A stretch of DNA of 20,440 bases from JANLQX01 sp043775075 (GTDB lineage Bacteria > Actinomycetota > Acidimicrobiia > Acidimicrobiales > JANYDT01). Positions 14,631 to 20,440 of this stretch are shown here, in pieces. The notes beneath the pieces were generated by a model, which saw only the letters and a list, made by a program, of their open reading frames with translations, ran no database searches and was not told the origin of the DNA. The DNA lies in NCBI GenBank assembly GCA_043775075.1, contig JAYVSS010000417.1, positions 1 through 20,440 on the forward strand, written 5' to 3'. A program made the position numbers and the translations under genes. Each line of letters begins with the position of its first letter. The stretch's first letter is position 1.

Positions 14631-15899
14631 TCAAGAAGCGCTCGTGCGCTCTCGCGAGCCAAGACGGAGCGAATCGGCAAACCGGGTGGCGAGAACCTTG
14701 CCCTGAATCGCCACGGGCTCGGTGCCGCCGACGATCCACATGAGTACCAACCAAAGCGCCGGGTGGCGAGTCATGTTGGAAAAGAGGACCACCACGAACA
14801 TGATCGTGAGCCCGATTTCGCTGCCACGCACGGTGCGTCGCTGCCAGCAGTTCCAGAACATCCATACGAAGAACACACCCATCGGCAGCCCGGCGATGGT
14901 GGCGACATCCAAGACGCTGTTGTGGCATTCCTGCATCGACGTCACCTTGTACGCGGCATTCCAGGAGTGCGGGCCAAACCCCTGGCCGACCAGTGGAGAC
15001 TGGGCGATACGGCGTACACAATTCGCCCAGAGCACCATCCGATCAGAACCCTGCCCACCGGAATTGCGGACTCCGTCGGCGTAGCGAATGAGGTCGCCAA
15101 CACGCAGCAGCGCGAGCCCGGCGATGGCCAACGTGACCACATCGAGCACGGTGCGAGTAGCCGATGTGCGCGGTAATCGACGGGCTGAACGCAATCCCAG
15201 GACCCCACCGACCATCAGCGCCAGTGTCAGGCCGTCGCTTCGGGTGTAGTACCCAATCGCTATCGCCGAAACGACGAGTACGGCGTAGACGATCGAACGC
15301 CGCTCGTGGAGCAGGGCGAGCCCGAAGATCAGCGCCGCGGCAGCACCCGTAGCCAATTGGTTGGCGTTCTGAGACCAGCCGAGGAACCTGGTGTAAACCC
15401 CGGCGATGCCGTCGTAGAGCTGGATACCGGCTACCGATCCAGTCGCAAATGACAGCGCCAGCAACACCAGGTTGGGCACCGTGAAGCACCAGATGTAGGC
15501 GCGGATAGCTCGATCGATGAGCATCTTCCGACGACTATGGAAGGTGATCGCCGCCACGATCAAGGCATCGAACGTCAACGCTACGAAGTCCCGAAAGAAG
15601 CCGTCGGACTGGTAACCGAAGAGCAGGGCCGGGATCGATGCGACGATGCCGATGAGGATGTAGAGCGTGAAGAACCGGCTAACCGGAGTGCTGCGTCCGC
15701 GTTCGAGTCGCCACCCCTGGTCGACAATGAGCAGACCAGCAGCTCCAAGCAGCGATATCTCGCCGAGCCCAATGGACGGCAGCAGACGAAGCTGGGTCGC
15801 GCTGGACAACGCTACGCCGAGGCCGACGAGCGTGCCCACCCAGCGCAACCGTAGATCGTCCGGCGTTACACCGAGCGCGCCGTTGCGCTGCTCGCTCAT
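14631..15899 (-). CDS. Wzy/O-antigen ligase-like membrane protein
   Basis: An integral membrane protein of 422 aa with many hydrophobic helices, expected to polymerise or ligate lipid-linked glycan on the outer face of the membrane. The start is set at the ATG at 15899 (MSEQRNGALG) because GGGGAG lies 6-7 nt upstream; the frame extends to an ATG at 16019 but those 40 residues are polar and unlike a family N-terminus. The segment WSQNANQLATGAAAALIFGLAL, the extracytoplasmic loop before SPLVGQGFGPHSWN, and QECHNSVLDVATIAGLP match the Wzy_C/O-antigen ligase pattern. There the His and nearby residues sit in the large periplasmic-type loop. Such proteins diverge strongly, so polymerase versus ligase cannot be decided. 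It is transcribed against the AsnB-like operon and divergently from the Wzz/kinase operon. Confidence 0.82.
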   Translation of the reverse strand: MSEQRNGALGVTPDDLRLRWVGTLVGLGVALSSATQLRLLPSIGLGEISLLGAAGLLIVDQGWRLERGRSTPVSRFFTLYILIGIVASIPALLFGYQSDGFFRDFVALTFDALIVAAITFHSRRKMLIDRAIRAYIWCFTVPNLVLLALSFATGSVAGIQLYDGIAGVYTRFLGWSQNANQLATGAAAALIFGLALLHERRSIVYAVLVVSAIAIGYYTRSDGLTLALMVGGVLGLRSARRLPRTSATRTVLDVVTLAIAGLALLRVGDLIRYADGVRNSGGQGSDRMVLWANCVRRIAQSPLVGQGFGPHSWNAAYKVTSMQECHNSVLDVATIAGLPMGVFFVWMFWNCWQRRTVRGSEIGLTIMFVVVLFSNMTRHPALWLVLMWIVGGTEPVAIQGKVLATRFADSLRLGSRERTSAS

Positions 15900-16089
15900 C
15901 GTCGCTCCCCCGACGGGGCCTCGGTTCGCCACCCGCAGCATACGGACACATCCTACTAGCTCGTGCTCCCTGAAACCATCCCTTAAGGCCCCCCGTCGCA
16001 ATGCCGATGTTAGCGGCAAGTAAGCTCAATTCTACAGTTCGAGCAAGCAGAGTCGCGTCTGCCATTGCGCCACGAAAGGCGACGTCGTT

Positions 16090-17895
16090 TTGGACATCAA
16101 GGACTTCCTCATGGCGATCCGCCGTCATTGGCTGACGTTCATCATTGTGCCGTGGCTGTTGGGGTCGCTGGGCTTCGGCGTTGGGTCGATCAGGGAGAAG
16201 CAGTATTCGGCGACGGCTACAGTGCTGCTCCGGCTCGACGATCCTTCGGACATCCTCCAGAGCCCGACGGCAGGGAATAGCAAACTCGTCGATTCCAGCG
16301 CCGCCGGTTCGTACGTCCAGACTCAGCTCGGTGTGATCACGGGTCGAACGGTGCTTGAGGCCGCCCTGTCCACGGTCAAGGATCCCAAGTTCGACTACGA
16401 CGGGCTGAAGCGGGCGGTCAAGGCAACCCAACGGGGCCAGACCACGCTGGTTGACATCGTGGCCACTGCAACGGAACCGACGAAGGCCCGCGACATCGCC
16501 AACGCGGTGGTGTCAGCCTATGCCGCCAATCGCCACGATGCCTCCGTGCGCGGCCTCAAAGAAGCGCTCAGCCGGGTGAAGGACCAACTCGACACGTTGC
16601 AGTCCGACCTCGGCAAGCTCGCCACCACGACCGAGAAGATCTCGCCACTGGCACAAGCGCGACTGGCCGCCTCGACCGTCCAATTTCAGGAATTGTTCAA
16701 CCGCCAGCAAAAGTTGGAGATCGACCTCCAGCTGCAGCAGGGCGGCACCGAGCTGGTCTCCATGGCGGAGCTGCCTCAGGATCCGTCCTCGGTGAGTCCC
16801 ATCTCGCTGGCCATCACCCTTGGGTTCCTCGGTCTGATCCTGGCTGGTGCGATCGCCATCGTGAGGAGCCGGCTCGACGCTTCGATTCGAACGGCAGACG
16901 ATGTTGCGTCGGCGACGAGCTCGCCAGTGCTCAGCGTGGTGCCGGAGTCCGCCGACCACAACGATGCCGATGCCCTTGAGTTGCTGACCCATCCGTTCGC
17001 TCCGTTCTCCGAAGCCGTCCGCGGGCTTCGCACCGCCATTCAGTTCCAATCGTTCTCGGACCCGGTGAAGTCGATCGTCGTCACCTCGACGAGTCCGGGC
17101 GAAGGCAAGACCACGGTGGCTGCCAACCTGGCCGCAGCCCATGCCCAGACTGGCAAGCGAGTACTCCTCGTGGCTGCTGATCTTCGTCGGCCCCGCCTCG
17201 ATGAACTGTTCGGTATCGACCCCAAGAGCGAAGGGCTGAGCGACCTGGTGATGTCACTGCACATCGCTCACACCCGAGGCGAGTCGACCAAGTCCATCCT
17301 GGAAACCGATTTGCAGCGGGTGATCACCGGAACCGAATGCCAGGGCCTCGACTTGCTCCCTTCTGGCACCATTCCGCCGAACCCCAACGAGTTGCTCGGC
17401 TCCGACGCCATGGGTCTGCTGATGGACTACGTCCTCGCGCTCTACGACGTGATCGTGTTCGATTCGCCACCCGTGGGGATCGTCTCGGACTCCATGCTCG
17501 TCGCCCGTCTCGCAGATGGTGTGATCGTCGTGGTCGGATCGGGAATGACCGATGCCGGGCACCTCACGCGAACCACCCACAAGGTCGAATCAGCCGGGCT
17601 TCGTCTGGTTGGCGTGGTCGTCAACCTGGCCGCAGCATCGAGTGGTGAGGACGGCGCATACGGGATGTACGGCCGGTCCCAGGGCCCCAAACGCCGCACC
17701 CGGCGCCCAGCACGCAACGCGCAGCGACAGGGCCCCTCGATCGACGAGGCCCGACGAGCATCGATGCACCCCGACCGCAACGGAGTCCATCACGAAGTCT
17801 TGGACAAACTTCAACACGAGTTCGACGACAAGGGCTCGTTTCCACCGGAAGGCGTCGAGCCGCATACGGCTGAGACAAGCAATTCCGTTGGGTGA
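16090..17895 (+). CDS. Wzz domain/BY-kinase-like polysaccharide co-polymerase
   Basis: Controls chain length and export of the polymer at the membrane. It is 601 aa. The Wzz part starts MDIKDFLMAIRRHW, with one helix near 15-33. An extracytoplasmic, partly coiled-coil region follows (about 165-225, including LKEALSRVKDQLDTLQSDLGKL), then a second helix near 238-258. The P-loop ATPase domain has Walker A SPGEGKTT (Lys340), Walker A' VLLVAADLRRPR (361-370) and Walker B VIVFDSPP (Asp458). The usual D-x-D of Walker A' is A362-A363-D364, so its first aspartate is missing. The tail after about 520 is basic and disordered and has only two tyrosines, Tyr524 and Tyr527, instead of a cluster. Tyrosine autophosphorylation may thus be weak or absent. 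The start is TTG at 16090, chosen because the family N-terminus begins there; ATG at 16111, with AAGGA before it, is an alternative. It heads a four-gene operon. Confidence 0.9.
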   Translation: MDIKDFLMAIRRHWLTFIIVPWLLGSLGFGVGSIREKQYSATATVLLRLDDPSDILQSPTAGNSKLVDSSAAGSYVQTQLGVITGRTVLEAALSTVKDPKFDYDGLKRAVKATQRGQTTLVDIVATATEPTKARDIANAVVSAYAANRHDASVRGLKEALSRVKDQLDTLQSDLGKLATTTEKISPLAQARLAASTVQFQELFNRQQKLEIDLQLQQGGTELVSMAELPQDPSSVSPISLAITLGFLGLILAGAIAIVRSRLDASIRTADDVASATSSPVLSVVPESADHNDADALELLTHPFAPFSEAVRGLRTAIQFQSFSDPVKSIVVTSTSPGEGKTTVAANLAAAHAQTGKRVLLVAADLRRPRLDELFGIDPKSEGLSDLVMSLHIAHTRGESTKSILETDLQRVITGTECQGLDLLPSGTIPPNPNELLGSDAMGLLMDYVLALYDVIVFDSPPVGIVSDSMLVARLADGVIVVVGSGMTDAGHLTRTTHKVESAGLRLVGVVVNLAAASSGEDGAYGMYGRSQGPKRRTRRPARNAQRQGPSIDEARRASMHPDRNGVHHEVLDKLQHEFDDKGSFPPEGVEPHTAETSNSVG

Positions 17896-17956
17896 AGGGC
17901 TAATAGATTCGAATGGCCCAGTCAGTGGATTGGCGGAGTCCAGTAGATTTCTCGCC

Positions 17957-18619
17957 ATGAAACTGCGGACCCGGCGGGGACGAAAACACGACCGTGCCAA
18001 AAGAATCATCGAGTTCATCATGGTCCCGCTCCTGTTGCTGGTCCTCTCCCCAGTGTTCGTGTTTGTCGCTCTGGCGATCCGCTGGCGGCTCGGAGGCCCG
18101 GTTTTCTACCGAGGCCAACGCGTCGGTCGCGACGAACGCATCTTCGGCCAGCTGAAGTTCCGAACCATGATCGAGGCGAACGACGAACTCGGCCGACCGC
18201 TTCCTGATGGAGATCGCATTACCGGCCTCGGCCGTGTCCTGAGGGCGCTGTCCATTGATGAACTTCCGCAATTGCTGAACATCTTGAAGGGCGAAATGAG
18301 CCTCATTGGACCGAGACCGTTGCCCGTCGCCTATCTCGAGCGTTACTCCGTTGAGCAACGCCGACGTCACGAGGTGCGGCCCGGACTAACCGGCCTCGCC
18401 CAGTCAAACGGCCGCAATGCCGTAGCCTGGGAACAGCGATTCGCCTGGGACGTGGAGTATGTCGACCAGGCGTCGTTCGTGCTCGACGCTCGCATCATCT
18501 ACCAGTCATTGAAACTGGTGATCCGCCGATCGGGCATTTCTGCCGAAGGTCACGCCACGGCTCCGGAATTCCTCGGAACTGCGGCGCCGGCGTCTGTTGA
18601 AGGAGCTGATCGTGGATAA
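17957..18619 (+). CDS. Polyprenyl-phosphate sugar-1-phosphate transferase (PglC-like)
   Basis: Starts repeat-unit synthesis by moving a sugar phosphate from a UDP-sugar to undecaprenyl phosphate. It is 220 aa, the size of the small monotopic PglC-type enzymes, not the long WbaP/WcaJ forms. After a basic start a single hydrophobic segment follows (about 18-40, IMVPLLLLVLSPVFVFVALA), then GPVFYRGQRVGRD and LKFRTM. The catalytic Asp101-Glu102 pair lies in SIDELPQLLNILKGEMSLIGPRP. VRPGLTGLAQSNGRN is the last family block. ATG at 17957 is the first start that gives the normal family N-terminus; the frame is open further upstream but only as antisense-like sequence inside the kinase gene. No strong ribosome site is seen. 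Its end overlaps the next gene by 8 bp. The HexNAc or diamino-sugar substrate is inferred from family. Confidence 0.92.
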   Translation: MKLRTRRGRKHDRAKRIIEFIMVPLLLLVLSPVFVFVALAIRWRLGGPVFYRGQRVGRDERIFGQLKFRTMIEANDELGRPLPDGDRITGLGRVLRALSIDELPQLLNILKGEMSLIGPRPLPVAYLERYSVEQRRRHEVRPGLTGLAQSNGRNAVAWEQRFAWDVEYVDQASFVLDARIIYQSLKLVIRRSGISAEGHATAPEFLGTAAPASVEGADRG

Positions 18620-19778
18620 GCCGATCGCCAAAAGGGTCTACCTCTCTCCGCCCGACGTCGGTCCCCTAGAACGCCAACTGGTCCTCGCGGCGATCGATTC
18701 GAACTGGGTAGCTCCGATCGGTCCCGACCTCGATGCCTTCGAGGCCGATTTGGCCCGCGCCGGCGGTCGGCGGTACGCCGTTGGGCTGTCAAGCGGGACG
18801 GCCGGTCTCCACCTGTGCCTCGTGGCGTTGGGGATCGAACGCGGTGACCTTGTTGCCGTTTCGACGTTCACATTCGTGGCAACCGCGAACGCCGTCATGT
18901 ATTGCGGCGCTGAGCCGGTGTTCATCGATTGTTCGGCCGAGACGTGGAACCTCGACCCGTCGCTACTCGAACGGGCCTTCGTCGAAGCAATCGCCGGCGG
19001 GAAGCGGATCAAAGCCGTGGTGGCAGTCGACCTCTACGGCCAGTGTTGCGACTACGAGGCGATCGAGGAGTTGTGCGATCGCTACGGAGCAATTCTCATT
19101 TCCGACGCCGCCGAATCGCTTGGCGCCCGAGCGTTTGGACGGCAATCTGGATCGTTCGGGCGAGCAGCGGTGTTCTCGTTCAACGGCAACAAGATCATCA
19201 CAACGAGCGGCGGCGGCATGGTCGTCACCGACGATGCCGAGCTCGCCGATCGCATTCGCTTCCTTTCCACTCAGGCACGCGAAATCAGCCCTCACTACGA
19301 ACATGAAGTGATCGGGTACAACTATCGGTTGAGCAACCTGCTGGCAGCATTCGGACGCGGTCAAGTGGCCACATTGCCCGACCGGGTCGCTGCGCGAGGC
19401 GACGTGTTGGCCCGCTACCGGGCCGCGTTCGCCATCCTCCCTGTCGAGTTCATGCCGATTCCTGGGTGGAGCGAGCCGAACAACTGGTTGTCGTGCGTCC
19501 TTCTCTCGCCTGCTAGCGCGGGCGATCGTGAGCAGGTACGTTTGGCCCTCGAAGCTGAGGACATCGAGTCCCGTCCCCTGTGGAAGCCGATGCACCAGCA
19601 ACCGGTGTTCCGTGGAGCGAGATCCGTCCTCCGAGGCGTTTCGGACGAGTTGTTCGCCAGGGGCCTTTGCCTTCCGAGTGGCAGCTCATTGGCTGGGGAT
19701 GACCAACAACGAGTGATTCGCATAGTGAGTGACTCGGTAACGAATGGAACGAGCGATGCCCGGAGAGGTCCCTATTGA
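18612..19778 (+). CDS. DegT/DnrJ/EryC1/StrS-family PLP sugar aminotransferase (PglE-like)
   Basis: Transfers an amino group to a 4-keto or 3-keto nucleotide sugar. It is 388 aa, the usual size. Family blocks are NWVAPIGPDLDAFE (the opening resembles PglE/LegC-type enzymes), the AVGLSSGTAGLHLCLVALG segment, and STFTFVATANAVMYCGAEPVF. ISDAAESLGA holds the cofactor-binding Asp. SFNGNKIITTSGGGM carries the Schiff-base Lys194. GYNYRLSNLLAAFGRGQ and KPMHQQPVF follow. The start is GTG at 18612, with AAGGAG at 18600-18605 at good spacing; a TTG at 18597 overlaps that site and is rejected. It overlaps the transferase gene by 8 bp. A PglE-type enzyme next to a PglC-type transferase suggests an aminated first sugar such as a bacillosamine derivative. 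The needed 4,6-dehydratase and acetyltransferase are not in this window. Confidence 0.92.
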   Translation: MDKPIAKRVYLSPPDVGPLERQLVLAAIDSNWVAPIGPDLDAFEADLARAGGRRYAVGLSSGTAGLHLCLVALGIERGDLVAVSTFTFVATANAVMYCGAEPVFIDCSAETWNLDPSLLERAFVEAIAGGKRIKAVVAVDLYGQCCDYEAIEELCDRYGAILISDAAESLGARAFGRQSGSFGRAAVFSFNGNKIITTSGGGMVVTDDAELADRIRFLSTQAREISPHYEHEVIGYNYRLSNLLAAFGRGQVATLPDRVAARGDVLARYRAAFAILPVEFMPIPGWSEPNNWLSCVLLSPASAGDREQVRLALEAEDIESRPLWKPMHQQPVFRGARSVLRGVSDELFARGLCLPSGSSLAGDDQQRVIRIVSDSVTNGTSDARRGPY

Positions 19779-20436
19779 CGAGGCGGGACCCCAGTTCGTC
19801 TTTCCCGACACCGTCGACCGTCAGCGGACGGTTCACCAGGGGCGAGGCAAAAAGCCACCCACACGCGGTCGCGCCCGCCGTCAGGTCCAACGCTGGTTGT
19901 TCGCCGCAATTGCCACCGTGCTCGTCGTTGGAGTGGCTGTTGCCGCACTGACGGCTCGCTGGTTCATCTGGCCGGCATCGAGTCACCCTCGACGGGTAGA
20001 CGCCATCATCGTGCTCGGTGGCGGCGCCGGCGAGCGCTACACGAAGGGCATGGAGTTGCTCGAGGGCGGCGTCTCGGATGTGATCGTATTCAGCACTGGT
20101 TTGCGGAGGAACCGCTATCGCGAGATGGACAACGTGTGGGACCTGTGCGATAGCGGCACCACTAAGTTCAAGCTGTACTGCATAGTCGCGTCGCCCGACA
20201 ACACCAAAGGGGAAGCCGAGTCGGTCAATCGACTCGCCATCGAGCACGGTTGGAAGAGCCTCGCTCTCGTCACGTCCGACCACCATATGGTGCGGGCCTC
20301 CTTATGGTTCAACCGCTGCTTCGACGGCAAGTTGTATCGCGTGGTGGCCGGCGCACGCACAACGCGGCACAACATCATCCACGAATGGGCGGGCATGATT
20401 CAAGCCCTCGTCCTCGACCGCGCCTGCAGCGACTGA
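19744..20436 (+). CDS. YdcF/SanA-like DUF218 membrane protein
   Basis: A 230-aa protein of unknown biochemical role with a cytoplasmic basic N-terminus, one helix at about 51-70 and an extracytoplasmic DUF218 domain. The domain shows DAIIVLGGGAGERYTKGMELL (about 85-105). The conserved NTKGEAESVNRLA and LVTSDHHMVRASLWF blocks match the YdcF pattern, in which NTxxEA and TSxxHMxRA are typical. The family is linked to envelope or cell-wall functions, but no reaction is proven. The ATG at 19744 overlaps the aminotransferase gene by 35 bp; ATG at 19756 is an alternative and neither has a strong ribosome site. Its place at the end of the Wzz/PGT/aminotransferase operon suggests a role in surface polysaccharide assembly. 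The domain appears complete, ending four bases before the window edge. Confidence 0.85.
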   Translation: MERAMPGEVPIDEAGPQFVFPDTVDRQRTVHQGRGKKPPTRGRARRQVQRWLFAAIATVLVVGVAVAALTARWFIWPASSHPRRVDAIIVLGGGAGERYTKGMELLEGGVSDVIVFSTGLRRNRYREMDNVWDLCDSGTTKFKLYCIVASPDNTKGEAESVNRLAIEHGWKSLALVTSDHHMVRASLWFNRCFDGKLYRVVAGARTTRHNIIHEWAGMIQALVLDRACSD

Positions 20437-20440
20437 CCTC

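Noticed and set aside
15900..16019. N-terminal extension of the Wzy-like protein to an ATG at 16019
   Set aside because: The extra 40 residues are polar and unlike the family, whereas ATG at 15899 has GGGGAG at good spacing.

Overview
This high-G+C window reads like chromosomal DNA of an actinomycete-type bacterium. The clues are GTG/TTG starts, few strong Shine-Dalgarno sites, an F420-type luciferase-like oxidoreductase, and an nSTAND1-WD40 protein of a kind common in Actinobacteria. The genus cannot be fixed from the sequence; an Acidimicrobiia-like organism is only a guess. No rRNA, tRNA, CRISPR array or intact mobile element was recognised.

Layout. (1) 3-3422: a long STAND NTPase/WD40 protein, open at its 5' end to the window edge. 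(2) 3423-5641: a sparse stretch holding one gene, a luciferase-like flavin oxidoreductase (4210-5079), flanked on both sides by 550-790 bp with no convincing gene. (3) 5642-20436: a surface-polysaccharide locus on both strands. Its parts are a Wzx-like flippase (minus), a GT4 glycosyltransferase (plus), a UDP-sugar epimerase (minus), an operon of UDP-sugar 6-dehydrogenase, UDP-sugar epimerase, GT4 glycosyltransferase and AsnB-type amidotransferase (plus), a Wzy-like polymerase/ligase (minus), and an operon of Wzz/BY-kinase-like protein, polyprenyl-phosphate sugar-phosphate transferase, DegT/PglE-type aminotransferase and YdcF-like membrane protein (plus).

How the genes could work together. 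The small sugar-phosphate transferase would load the first sugar on undecaprenyl phosphate. The two GT4 enzymes would extend it. The flippase would turn the unit outward, the Wzy-like protein would polymerise it, and the Wzz/kinase protein would set chain length. The dehydrogenase, epimerases, aminotransferase and AsnB-like protein suggest an acidic amino-sugar polymer in which a uronic acid is possibly amidated, as proposed for Pseudomonas aeruginosa O-antigens with WbpS. This is inference from gene families and neighbourhood.

The points most worth following are the amidated-uronate hypothesis, a 60-bp in-frame tandem duplication in the flippase whose copies differ only at synonymous sites, a BY-kinase-like protein with a changed Walker A' motif and almost no C-terminal tyrosines, and a symmetric -10 candidate between two divergent genes.
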